NCBI GenBank assembly: GCA_028456385.1
Contig: JALNQF010000295.1
Span: 1 to 51,561 of the forward strand
Reading direction: 5' to 3'
Source: Ophiosphaerella korrae
Taxonomy: Eukaryota; Ascomycota; Dothideomycetes; Pleosporales; Phaeosphaeriaceae
DNA length: 51,561 nucleotides
Position numbers and translations under genes: made by a program. The first letter of the stretch is position 1; every line of letters starts with the position of its first letter. Below, one piece after another: positions 12,751-22,193 of this stretch. Below the pieces are notes generated by a model. The model did no database searches. It saw nothing but the letters and a program-made list of their open reading frames with translations, and had not been told where the DNA came from.

Positions 12751-13192
12751 TGTTATAGCTATAACAATAGAAGGCTAATTCGAGCTAGTTAGCCTTACTA
12801 TAGATAACGAAAGCACGTACGACCTATAGGGTAATAAACTTAACTAGGAAGCTAACTATAATAGAGACACGTAATAAATTCGTAATTTGTAATCTTAGTA
12901 AATACAAAGTATAAAGCTAAGTACGTAATAAATTTGTAATTTGCGATCTTAGTAAACACGAAGTATAAAGCTAGCTAAGATATATAGGTATATAGTTAGT
13001 AGTAATACCTATTATTAGGATAGTATTAGCAATTTAATTATTAACTACGAGTAATAATACTAAGATAGTTGCAAAATATCTCCTACTATTTATAGCCTAT
13101 TATAGATTATAATACAAGCTTTTGTTATTAACTCCTAATCTACTAATAACCTAAAAGGTTACTAGGAAGTCGACCCTAGTAAGCCTATTACA
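12751..13192 (+). mobile_element. Solo LTR (442 bp) with CTATT target duplication
   Basis: Starts TGTTATAGCTATAACA, ends CCTATTACA, and is flanked by a perfect 5-bp duplication CTATT (12746-12750; 13193-13197). No internal domain is attached, so it is the product of LTR-LTR recombination. Ends and several internal blocks resemble the LTR at 48474-48903 in the same orientation. It is less RIP-damaged than its surroundings. Inside, a unit of about 54 bp (ACGTAATAAATT...) is tandemly duplicated between about 12866 and 12975. Confidence 0.85.
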
Positions 13193-13354
13193 CTATTTTA
13201 AGTATAAAACATAGTAATAATATAGGTATACTACTTACTACTACTACTTTACTATTATATTTACAATATATTTTATATTTCTTTTTTTAAAAAATAGAAA
13301 TCTTAATTAGGTATAGAAAATAATACCTAGCTACCTAAAGTAATAGAAAAAAGA

Positions 13355-13513
13355 GAAGAAGTATAAGAAGTTAAAAGAATCCTAAAGAAATATAAAAAAA
13401 AAAGATAACTAGAGTATCTCTTTAGATAGAAAGAATATAATAAATCCTAGGATATATAAACTCTTACTATAGATTTTAAAGATATAAATAAACTACTTAA
13501 AGATTTTAATTTA
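13355..13513 (+). pseudogene. Chromodomain of outer gypsy element
   Basis: Read through stops, the plus strand gives a chromodomain: E-E-V-x-E-V-K-R-I-L-K-K, then LEYLFRxKEY (family: LEYLVRWKGY), then a DFKDINKLLKDF-type end. Aromatic Trp codons have become TAG. This places the element with the chromodomain-bearing gypsy elements (chromoviruses). Confidence 0.7.
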
Positions 13514-13739
13514 GCTTAAAGCGCTTTATAATTAAAATATATATAGAAAATATAATTTATATACTTAAAATATACTTATAAAGTAAATAGTATAATCTAA
13601 CTTTTAGCTTTATAGCTAGGTATCTATATATATAAAAAATAAATAATTATACTATAAACTATTTTTTTTTTTACTTATTAGATAAGCCTAAACTACTTTC
13701 TACTTATATTTTACCTACTTTTTAAAAGTAAAATATCTT

Positions 13740-13880
13740 AACTTTTTACTTTATCTTTTTTTTCTTTTTTTTTTCTTTTTCTTCTACGTCTTCTTCTTCT
13801 ACTACTTCTTCTTCTCTCTTTTTCTTTTTCTTTTTTTTTCTTATTACTATCTTTATTATTATTATTATTATTATTAGCTT
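13740..13880. repeat. Pyrimidine-rich tract followed by (TTA)n
   Basis: About 100 bp of T/C-only sequence (TTTTTC, TTC and CTT runs) followed by about seven TTA repeats, inside the 3' part of the outer element. Low complexity; it separates the chromodomain from a possible antisense coding relic. Confidence 0.8.
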
Positions 13881-14530
13881 ATCTTATAGAAGAGTTACTA
13901 TAGTAAGCCTAAAAAGTAGTTAGTATATACTATATAGGCGTAGTATAGATAAATATATAATAGAGTAAAGATAGCCTAAAATCTCTATTAATACTCTAAC
14001 TAAACCCTTCTACTAAGCTATAAGGCTACGCTACTAGTTAAAATAAGCTCTAAAAATTAAAGTATAGTTATAAGTATTTAAGTAAATACTTTTAAAGGAG
14101 TACTACTATAAGTAGTAAAGTACTTATAGTTTAATAGCTCTAAGTTAAAAGTACGCTAGGTATAAGTAAGCTTAATACTAGTATTAGATATAGTAGTATT
14201 ATACGTATTATAAAGCTTATAAAAATAATTAATATACTTATTAAGTATAAAAAGTACTTATTTATATTAGTTAAAGCGTATATAAAGAGTATATATTATA
14301 GTTACTAAAGTATAACTACTATAATTACTAGAGAAATAATACTAGTAGTAATATTCTTTTAGCTTATTATATACTTCTTTCTAGTTAATAATACTTTAAG
14401 TATAGTATAAGTAAGTAGTATATAAAGTATTATAGTTAGCGCGCTTAGCGTCTATACTCTACTTAAAAGGCTAGGCTTAATAGATATTACTTTTCTTAAT
14501 AAACTTTAGGTAAGGATAGTAAACTATAGT
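13880..14530 (-). pseudogene. Possible antisense coding relic in 3' region of outer element
   Basis: Between chromodomain and 3' LTR the outer element has about 1.35 kb, long for a gypsy 3' region. On the minus strand one frame from about 14530 down to about 13890 reads through with TAA and TAG as the only stops, at a density similar to the known pol relics. It contains non-repetitive stretches such as SIDAKRANYNTLYTTYL and KEVYNKLKEYYY. I recognise no family. In DNA this TpA-rich the evidence is suggestive only; it could be an extra antisense ORF of the element or an older insertion. Confidence 0.3.
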
Positions 14531-14858
14531 AATAATTACTAAACGTATACTATATATATATTAAGTATATACTATAGTTAATAAGAAGATAAGTAAAATA
14601 ATTATAAAAGAAAAATATTTTTTATATAGAGTTTACTAAAAGTAAATATAATTATATAAGTAATAATCTTATACTTATTATTAAAATATAAATAAAATAT
14701 TATATATAAGTATAATAATAATAATAATACGCCTAATATATAGGTATAGCGCGTAAGGTATATAAATACTCTTTTCTCTATTTTCTTAAAGGTTTAGGGT
14801 TTTTATTAAAGTTATACTTTAAAAAGCTAGTAAAGATACTAGCTAAAAGAAGAGGCTC

Positions 14859-15136
14859 TATAATAAGAGTTTATTAAATACTTAAGACTTTTATAAACTC
14901 TAGTATAAGTTAAAAGTAAAGCTAATATACTAAAGATTATAATATTATATAGTTATAATCTAAAGTAAAGCTAGTATACTATATAGGAGTATAAAAGGCT
15001 TAATACTTATAAAGAGAGTAAAGTAAGTATTATTCTCTCTTAGATACTAGTAGTACTATTAAATACTATCTATTATCCCTTTACTATCTCCTATAGCCTA
15101 TAGTAAGTACTCTTATCTTCTAGCTACTTTATAACA
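14859..15136 (+). repeat. 3' LTR of outer gypsy element (278 bp)
   Basis: Matches 759-1036 and ends ATAACA, followed by the AGATA duplication at 15137-15141. Confidence 0.85.
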
Positions 15137-15199
15137 AGATATTAATTTATTAAACTTTTTTTATAAAGATATTAATTTATTTAACTTTTCTTTAAATAA
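15137..15199. repeat. Right copies of the target-site tandem repeat
   Basis: Two further units of the approximately 30-bp repeat (AGATATTAATTTATT..., at 15137-15166 and 15167-15199). The AT-rich block ends here: from about 15205 the sequence changes within tens of bases to CpG-containing, balanced DNA. Confidence 0.6.
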
Positions 15200-15494
15200 A
15201 GCTAAAAATTAAGTTGACTATTTTTAGGTAGTTAGCGTTTACGTGCGCGGTTACCGGCACTTTGTAGCGCCTAGGATGTTACGTCTCGTTTCTAAGCTAC
15301 TACCGCAGCTTTCCGTATAGAAATATGGGCTGGCTGAGCTGGAGCGGGTGCGACTAGGAGGCGCAACGCGCCGTCAATCGCGCTATGCAATTACCATGAC
15401 CCCTTTAGTAGCACCTTCGACACCTTCGAGTCCATCGGAAATGGTTTTCTTTCATTCACTGTCGCTTCGTTTCCTTGACCGCCGTTGATCAAGC

Positions 15495-16448
15495 ATGGCC
15501 TTCTCAGGCCGAGTTTTACTCTCCAAGTTTGTAGTTTATTACGTATTGCTTGCCATCAGCGCCCTAATTCTCTGCTACGAAATCTGGACCTTCAAGACAA
15601 CCTATTCCATCGTCGCAGTCGCACAACATGGGCTCCATCAAGCCCCCATACAGGAATCGCGCATCCCGAAGAAACTCTGGTACAAGCTGGGTCCCGCAGG
15701 ATTAACCGATGCCACGCGCAACTGGACCAACACGTGTATCCAAGGCAATCCCGGCTACCAGGTGCAATTCATGACCGACGAAAACGACGACGAATACGTA
15801 CGAACCGCATTCGCTTCGCGGCCCGACATCGTAGACACCTACCTCAGCCTGCGCGTACCAATCTTCAAAGCAGACATGCTGCACTACCTACTCCTCTTCG
15901 ACCAGGGCGGTATTTGGTCAGACTTGGACGTTTCGTGCGAGAACGTCCCAATCGACGCCTGGATTCCACACGAATACGCCGCGCGCGCCGGGCTCGTTGT
16001 GGGCTGGGAGTTCGATTTTGGGTGGCCCAGCGAGTACACGAGGCAATTCACCAGCTGGACCATTATGGCGGCGCCGCGCTCCCCACACATTCTTCAAGTC
16101 GTCGACGACATGATGGCTACACCGCACGCGCGCGTAGCCGAGCTAGGTGTGGGCATTGACGGCGCGACGCTAGAGGTTATGGGTGATGTGGTGGACTTTT
16201 CGGGGCCGCGGCGCCTGACGCGCGGTGTGTATGCGAGTTTGGGACGGCAGCTTAATCGCACGGTTGGGGCGTCTGATATGCAGGAGCTTTTTCAGCCGCG
16301 GTTAGTAGGAGATGTTCTGGTTATGCCGGGGAGGTCGTTTGCGGCTGAGGTGAATATGTATGCGCCCGAGGATGAGGAGAGGTTGGCGCCGAAGTTGGTT
16401 ACGCATCATTATGCTGGGACATGGAAGAACGAGCATGGGAGGGAGTGA
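15495..16448 (+). CDS. GT32 (Och1-like) glycosyltransferase, membrane anchored
   Basis: Predicted 317-aa type II Golgi membrane protein, intronless. A hydrophobic anchor (about residues 7-30) follows a short cytosolic tail. A stem leads to a GT32 catalytic domain with the RIPKKLWYK motif (56-64) and the DXD-type metal/nucleotide-sugar site in GGIWSDLDV (138-146; DLD at 143-145). This family includes Och1, which starts the outer mannose chain of N-glycans, and related mannosyl/galactosyltransferases, so the exact sugar is open. The ATG at 15495 is the first in frame and leaves the anchor complete; the length is normal. It lies only about 300 bp from the RIP-degraded block yet has no internal stop and normal codon use. 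Confidence 0.88.
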   Translation: MAFSGRVLLSKFVVYYVLLAISALILCYEIWTFKTTYSIVAVAQHGLHQAPIQESRIPKKLWYKLGPAGLTDATRNWTNTCIQGNPGYQVQFMTDENDDEYVRTAFASRPDIVDTYLSLRVPIFKADMLHYLLLFDQGGIWSDLDVSCENVPIDAWIPHEYAARAGLVVGWEFDFGWPSEYTRQFTSWTIMAAPRSPHILQVVDDMMATPHARVAELGVGIDGATLEVMGDVVDFSGPRRLTRGVYASLGRQLNRTVGASDMQELFQPRLVGDVLVMPGRSFAAEVNMYAPEDEERLAPKLVTHHYAGTWKNEHGRE

Positions 16449-17340
16449 GGGGGTGATTGAGGTGGGGTCTGTTTGGTGCCTTCCTTCCATCAAGCGTACG
16501 CTGCTTTTGGTTTACGAAGAACCACTTTTGCCCAGGATTGCATGACCGACAGATGCACCAGGATGAAGCGCCGAGTCATGCCCGAGGTCCTACATATCTC
16601 TTCCAACACCTTTGGAAACAGTCACAATGGCAGCTGGAGGAATGAAGGACAGAACAGAGTCAAGACTTGAGAAATAACCCAGGATAAAGGTAGCCTAGGA
16701 TGGATCTATGACGATCTATTTACTCAAAGTCATCAGCTAAGGGCGCTGAGAATGCAATGGTGTAGACTGCTTACCTATAGTATAGTACGCGATTTGATAT
16801 ATGACGAGGGCAGCTGAAATATCTACAGGCTGCTGATGCACGGACGCACAGGGTAATGATAGGATTAAACATGTAAAAATATTAATACCACCAATTTTAC
16901 ATTCGATTGATCACCTGTTTCATAACTTGTTATATTTTACAAGTCTATACATCTATCACGTAACTTTAGTTGGGTTAGTACTTGAAAATCATTCTAAGCT
17001 GCCGTTCAAAAATGTTCGTTTTGATGATCTTTGTTGAATTTCTCTATTCTATCTAGTTACGTCTAAAGCGGGTCCAGGAAAAGAACTTGTTTGATGTACA
17101 ATGCCTGTAACACAAATCTTGAATGGAGATTTTCCGCATGTTAATTGTGTTTTGGTATAGCCAGTCGCGAAGTGATTGCGTGTAAAAGGGCCAAATTTTT
17201 GCATTTGATGGCTATTGGATCGCCGGTACGCGACAGCCACAAGGAACCTAATGTCTTAGTAGTGAAGAAGTGGCCATAAGAGCAACATAGGCGATTAGTC
17301 CTAGTCAATCGGGCTGTTTATACCCCTGTACCACAAGTCT
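16449..17340. other. Intergenic, no gene seen
   Basis: Unremarkable sequence, moderately AT-rich from about 16850 to 17050. Only short reading frames without family resemblance or splice structure. It includes the 3' side of the glycosyltransferase gene and leads into the epoxide hydrolase pseudogene. Confidence 0.6.
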
Positions 17341-17344
17341 CAAT

Positions 17345-18352
17345 GTCGGAGTATGATTTGATCTTGATCACATCGGGCTGTTCGTCTGCCCCATGCTACA
17401 AGTAGGTATTCTCTTGCATCTCTCATCGCAGGGTATTCGAATACACGGAGCGGAACAAGGCGTAGTGCAGGCACCGTAGTACTCAAAGTTTCGATTGTCG
17501 TAATGTCAGCATTGTCCGCGATGTCGTGACTCTGTTCCATACTCTTGGTTATCGGAAGTCGAATGCATCGTAGGTCACGACTTTGGCTCAGTGACAGCCA
17601 GCAGATGCACACTTATGCGCCCAGATCTCTTCAAGAGCGTCACCACGACGAGCCACCCATTCAAGGCGCATGACCCTCCTCCTTATAATCCAGCGCATGG
17701 AGAGGGAAAGTATCCAGTACCTCCAATCAACGTTCAAGCTGAACTCGCGAAACTCCCAGTTCCAAGGGAATACTACAAGTGGCATGACAGCGCCCAAGAT
17801 ACTGCGCGTGATTGGCCATCACCTACGCAAGGTCTCCATGATTTTCTTCGAGGTTGGGTCCACGTCAAATCAGCAGACTGGAAGAACAAACAAGCTTTTG
17901 CTCTGAAACAATGGACTGCAGACAAGTTAGTGAAGATGCCACACTATTACATCATGCCGGTCGAGAAAACAATGCCAGAGACCATAGCCGACATGATGGT
18001 CACTGAAGATGCTTCTGCAACTAAGAGATGGATGTCAGATGCAGTCTTCGATGTCTGTATCCAGGAGCGGTCAAGGATGGGGTTTCAACGGGGTTTAAAT
18101 TACTACCGAATAACAACAGGCCCAGACAAGATGAAAAACGTTGAGCTGTTCGCTCGAAAGAAGGTCGAGTGCCCGAGCACCTTCATTTCTGGATCGCAGG
18201 ACTAGGGAAACTATCGACAGCCTAGAGCCATTGAAGCATACCCAGATTCATGTTCTGGCTTTCGGGGTATCAAGTTTGTTAATGGGGCGGGTCATTGGCC
18301 GCAACAGGAGCAACCTGAGAAGGCTGCAGGAGAGATCATACAGTTTCTTTAA
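17345..18352 (+). pseudogene. Epoxide hydrolase (alpha/beta hydrolase) pseudogene
   Basis: Remains of a soluble epoxide hydrolase-type alpha/beta hydrolase. The nucleophile motif V-G-H-D-F-G-S is at 17570-17590, the acid region S-G-S-Q-D at 18188-18202 and the catalytic-His motif G-A-G-H-W-P-Q-Q-E at about 18286-18312. The gene ends at TAA 18350-18352. It is broken: TAG at 18203-18205 replaces the Trp of the usual DWG; a 1-bp loss near 17558 separates RDVVTLFHTLGYRK (17516-17557) from the nucleophile frame; upstream the lid-side text jumps between frames again with another stop. The longest open stretch has no ATG (it would begin with GTG at 17591). The N-terminal boundary is uncertain. The TGG-to-TAG change is RIP-compatible. 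Confidence 0.8.
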
Positions 18353-19450
18353 AGCTTTTGAATAATACTTCTATAAAAAATACCGTTTCAACGTGGTGAA
18401 TACCTCCATCAACTACTTCGTTTGCAACGGGCTTTTTTTGTCGGAACAACCACTGCGACTGTACGGGTACTGTACCAACCCCTGGCGTTCTAGCGGTTGC
18501 CTCTTATTTGCAAAGAATTGATAATACTTCACCGTTGCGCTTACGACACCTTCCTCAATTGTGTATTGTAAGGCTGGAACAGCGGGCAATATCACGGCTT
18601 TACTTACTACTTTCGCACAGTGCGGCTAGGAGCTAGACCCACTCAACACAATGCTTCGACAAACGCTTTTATTAAGAAAGCACAAAATTTCTCCTCTAAT
18701 TCCCTCGTACGTCTGCCGCCAGCATTTTACACGACGTAATTCTCAATTGGGCCTGCAAACAACACAACCGAGCTAGCTCAGTTGGTATATTTTTTCCTCT
18801 GTGGAGGGTCTGACCACTAACTTGTTTCAGAATCAATAGTTTCTAAATCGAGTCTATATCACTGAGCCTAAGCGGCAACCTTGATGGCCGAGCTGGCGGT
18901 GCATAGACCCCTGATGCCTTCCTTCATGGGATGACCATGCAATAACTTAGTGTCAACCCCGCGTCCACGTACCCATAAAACGGCAACGAGGATAAATGGA
19001 TTTAGAAGGGGAAGGGTCTGGATCATTGTCAAGTATTCACTGTGGCGAGATTTAGTGCTTTGCACACAGCCACGACCTCGACTTCTTTCACCTCCAAACG
19101 GACTGCCAAGCTTCAACAGGTCTTAGTCCCTAGTAGCTTCAACAACAATTTTGTAAATTTTCGAGAGTCGCTACCCCCTTCAGTAGTCAACTCCGCCGAA
19201 CTTTCACGCCGTAACTTGCTGCCGCTGCCAGCCAGTGTCCGGAGAAATCACTTGCTAATATAAGACTTTTAGTTCCTGCGTAGTAATATAATTTACTACC
19301 TTCGGCACCCCACTTTTTCAACACTTTGGAGTGGCAGTCCATTGTCGTTGATAAAGCGCGACCAACCCGATTCCTAAACCAGGAACTGCTCGATCCTCCC
19401 CCGACCGTGGGAACACCAGTTGGAAATAAAACGAAGAAGTAATACCAACG
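18353..19450. other. Intergenic, no gene; tRNA-like A box only
   Basis: No supported coding region. At 18774-18785 the plus strand has TAGCTCAGTTGG, a good match to the tRNA D-arm/A box. No cloverleaf can be built around it (no D-stem partner, no acceptor pairing, poor B box), so at most it is a decayed tRNA or tRNA-derived SINE. Confidence 0.5.
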
Positions 19451-20875
19451 ATGGCGTCGTTCGAAATGGGTTCTAGGCCCCCTTCTCTTGTGCAAGAAGA
19501 GAGGAAGAGCAGCGAGCAAGTAGAAAGAGCAGGAACCAGCACGGGTTCATCGTCGGATGACCTAGAACTGTTTAAGAAGCAGTCGACTGGCCTGCGTCGA
19601 CGCTGGTTCTACTGGCTCACTACTTACCGTGTACTGAATGGTCTAACCTTCGTCGTCAACGCGATTGCCTTTGCAATCATAATTAAACACTACCCCTCAC
19701 TAGATGCCATACTAGTGCCCGTCTCAGCAAATCTTCTGGCCGCAATCCTGGTCCGGCAGGAGGACCTGCTCAACTTGAGCTACCGACTCATTGCAAAGAT
19801 ACCATCGAGTCTTCCTCTCGGCATCCGGACAGTGTTGGCCGACTTCCACCACTACGGCGGCGTACACATCGGATGTGCCATCTCAGCACTGATGTGGTAC
19901 ATTTTCTTCATCGTCCGCAACACCTCATCTTGCATCCGCCTTGCCACAAACCACACCATGAAAGGCTGGCAATGGGCCGACATCTCCATATGCTACCTTT
20001 TCCTCCTACTCATCCTCTCCATCTGCGCCACAGCAACCTCTTTTTTCCGCGAGAAATTCCACAACTGGTTCGAAAGCATCCATCGCTTCGCAGGCTGGGC
20101 CTCCCTCGCCACCCTCTGGATCCACATCAGCATCCACAGCATCTTCGGAACGGCCACACACCCGCTCTCCAGTCCGCCCCCGTGGTTCCTCATCGCGGCT
20201 ACCGCCCTCATCATCCTGCCCTGGCTCCGCATCCAACAGGTCCCTATCCACGCTATGGCCCTCACCACCCGCGAAGTCAAGCTTACCTTTCCCTACGCAA
20301 ACATGCCCTACATGTCCACCGCGCGCTTCTCCTCGTCGTGCCTTGGGGAATGGCACGCCTTTGCAACCGTCCCGGCCACCGACGGCTTCACGGCCTCTGT
20401 CATTGTGGCTGCCGCGGGCGACTGGACGACAAATCTGATCAGGAACACGCCGTCGCGCCTCTACATCCGCACGCCGCCGCTCGCCAACTTCCTGTCCACG
20501 GCCCCGCTCTTCAATTCACTCCTCCTCGCCGCAACAGGCGCTGGCATCGGCCCCATGCTCTCCCTACTAACCTCTCCCACTATGGCCCGCATGCGCGCAG
20601 AAGGCCGTCTTGTGCGCGTCATGTGGTGTGCATACAACCCCTACTCGCAGACGTGGGCCTTTGTGCGCGACATCATCCACGCCGTTGACCCGGATGCCAA
20701 AATCGTGGACTCAAAGAAGGGCCGCGTAGACGTGCCGTTTGAGGCGAGTTACCTCGCGCACGTGTCTGGTGTGGAGGCCGTCATGGTCGTGAGCAATAAG
20801 ACGCTTACACGTGCGGTTTTGAAGGAGTGCAAGGCGCGTGGGGGCGCGGCTTATGGGGCGACGTTTGATTCGTGA
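19451..20875 (+). CDS. TmpA-like integral membrane protein (ferric reductase superfamily fold)
   Basis: Predicted 474 aa, intronless. A polar N-terminus (1-50) precedes about five membrane segments (approximately 60-80, 133-155, 177-197, 213-231, 245-260), with His residues in HHYGGVH (133-139) and in HRFAGW (211-216). The C-terminal half looks like a flavin/nicotinamide-binding module with ATGAGIGPM (361-369) and ends AYGATFDS. This architecture matches the fungal TmpA group, membrane flavoprotein-like proteins linked in Aspergillus to control of asexual development. The functional link here is by family only. Start at 19451 (CAACGATGG) has good context. It is not one of the classical ferric reductases: the N-terminal domain is short and heme ligand spacing looks atypical. 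Confidence 0.72.
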   Translation: MASFEMGSRPPSLVQEERKSSEQVERAGTSTGSSSDDLELFKKQSTGLRRRWFYWLTTYRVLNGLTFVVNAIAFAIIIKHYPSLDAILVPVSANLLAAILVRQEDLLNLSYRLIAKIPSSLPLGIRTVLADFHHYGGVHIGCAISALMWYIFFIVRNTSSCIRLATNHTMKGWQWADISICYLFLLLILSICATATSFFREKFHNWFESIHRFAGWASLATLWIHISIHSIFGTATHPLSSPPPWFLIAATALIILPWLRIQQVPIHAMALTTREVKLTFPYANMPYMSTARFSSSCLGEWHAFATVPATDGFTASVIVAAAGDWTTNLIRNTPSRLYIRTPPLANFLSTAPLFNSLLLAATGAGIGPMLSLLTSPTMARMRAEGRLVRVMWCAYNPYSQTWAFVRDIIHAVDPDAKIVDSKKGRVDVPFEASYLAHVSGVEAVMVVSNKTLTRAVLKECKARGGAAYGATFDS

Positions 20876-21771
20876 ATAGGCCAGACGCTTGTCTTGAGTG
20901 GGTGGGGATTTTCGGTGTAATGGGTGCCTGGGCGAGGATGTGGTTTCGTGGTGGGGGCTTAGGGGGTGGGTGTGAAGGAAGATCCTTGTTAGATGTGTAT
21001 GCACAAGACGGATCCTCTTTGTATTCGGCCGAATGGCTTTGGTAGCGGCTCTAGTGAGTTAAAAACTGCGCCTCGGCTAAAAATATGTTAAAATACTGTT
21101 TCATGTTGTGGTGTTACTGTGCTGGTGTTGGTTGAGGTTTTCTGTCTGATTGTAAGCATGTGGGTTTGTATTTTTGGAAGCGGGTAGAGTAATACCGAGC
21201 TAATGTGTACAGTGGTGTGTAAATACATGTTGTTCAGCCATAATACTTGAAAAGAGTTGCTTAGGAAGGCAGTGTGCATGATGCTAAGAGCATCGAGTTT
21301 CGTGGCTTATATGCAAGCTATTCTAGGTTACAAGATGGAACTGCATAATCGACTAAGGAGTTCTTTTAAGCTCTTATAATCGGCAACTCTATTTGGGGTA
21401 TGAATAATCCCTCGCTCACAATCGCGGTAGAGCTAGTAATTAGTATCCCCAGGTAGGAAGTCACCCATACCTTCACAGTCCGCAACGATCAATTTAATCT
21501 ATTCACTCTCACAGACCCACTTACTTATCTAGGTAGGATTTAAACCTCTATAGGGAACTGCTAGGCCTAAAGAGGTAATCAATCAGCCCAACCTGAGCCT
21601 TCTATGACCCACTAAATTGATTGTTGCAGAGTTCGCCTGATATTCACATATCAACTGAATAGTAAATTAATCCTCACTGAATACGTACAAAAATCACCAG
21701 GATATCAATTAACTATTTACCATTAAAGTAAATGATTACTTTGAACCAAAAAAACTATCTCTTTCACGCGG
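20876..21771. other. Intergenic, no gene; short inverted repeat
   Basis: 3' region shared by convergent genes. No coding region I can support. A 15-bp inverted repeat (21482-21496 against 21613-21627, 14 of 15 matching) encloses 116 bp. No target duplication is evident, so it is only weakly MITE-like. Confidence 0.5.
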
Positions 21772-22193
21772 CTATAGCAAAGCAGCAACGATCCCCCCTA
21801 GAATTCCCACAACTCCCACTCGATTGCCCCGCGCTCCTCCAGTGAACATTGCCGGATCTGCACTTCCAGTTGCGCTTCCCCCCTGGCCTCCCATTGTGGG
21901 GGTCACTGATATGCTGACGATTATCGGCTTTGTTTGGTTGCCTGCTGCACATGAGGGCACGACCACGGCAGAGCGAGTAACCATGACATCGGCTACTGGC
22001 GCTGAGGGACATCCGGGCGTAACAGTGATCGTGGTTGTTGGAGAGGAGGATTGACTGGGTGGAATTAGTCACGAAGGCAAAGTCGACAGGAAGCGAACGA
22101 TGGGGGAGACAGAGTGTAGGCGGCTTACGCTGTTGTAGATTTAACAGAAAGAGCAAGTAGGAATGTAGAGAGGGTAAAGATATTAGGTTTCAT
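21772..22193 (-). CDS. Small secreted protein with GPI-type tail, one intron
   Basis: Two exons on the minus strand: 22193-22129 and 22054-21772, joined over a 74-bp intron (donor GTAAGC at 22128, acceptor CCACCCAG ending at 22055, branch GACTAATT just upstream). The spliced frame encodes 115 aa. Residues 1-22 form a signal peptide (MKPNIFTLSTFLLALS...). The middle is Ser/Thr/Pro-rich with two Cys (PGCPSAP and VPSCAAGN) and one N-Q-T glycosylation site. The C-terminus is small residues followed by a hydrophobic tail (VGVVGILGGIVAALL), as in GPI-anchored wall proteins. No family recognised. Unspliced, the region looks non-coding, so it is easily missed. The intron signals and matching phase are the main support. 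Confidence 0.68.

Larger units (their letters stand above)
759..15136 (+). mobile_element. Outer Ty3/gypsy (chromodomain) LTR retrotransposon, RIP-killed, carrying nested insertions
   Basis: Near-identical 278-bp LTRs (759-1036 and 14859-15136) bound the element. A 5-bp duplication AGATA lies immediately outside (754-758 and 15137-15141). The original TG...CA ends now read TA...TA on the left and TA...CA on the right. Translating through stop codons on the plus strand gives, in gypsy order, a CCHC-type knuckle, reverse transcriptase, RNase H, integrase and a C-terminal chromodomain. Removing the inner element (4583-11637) and solo LTR (12751-13192) leaves about 6.9 kb, a normal gypsy size. 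TAA and TAG interrupt every domain, so no product is expected. Confidence 0.88.

Noticed and set aside
18770..18860. Functional tRNA gene
   Set aside because: Good A box but no D-stem partner, no acceptor pairing and a poor B box.
19873..20688. Long Arg/His/Pro-rich open frame overlapping the TmpA-like gene
   Set aside because: Same strand, different frame from a well-supported gene; biased composition and no motifs.
21450..21560. 5S rRNA gene on the minus strand
   Set aside because: A GGGTGAC block and weak upstream similarity only; 5' half and helix pairing cannot be established by eye.
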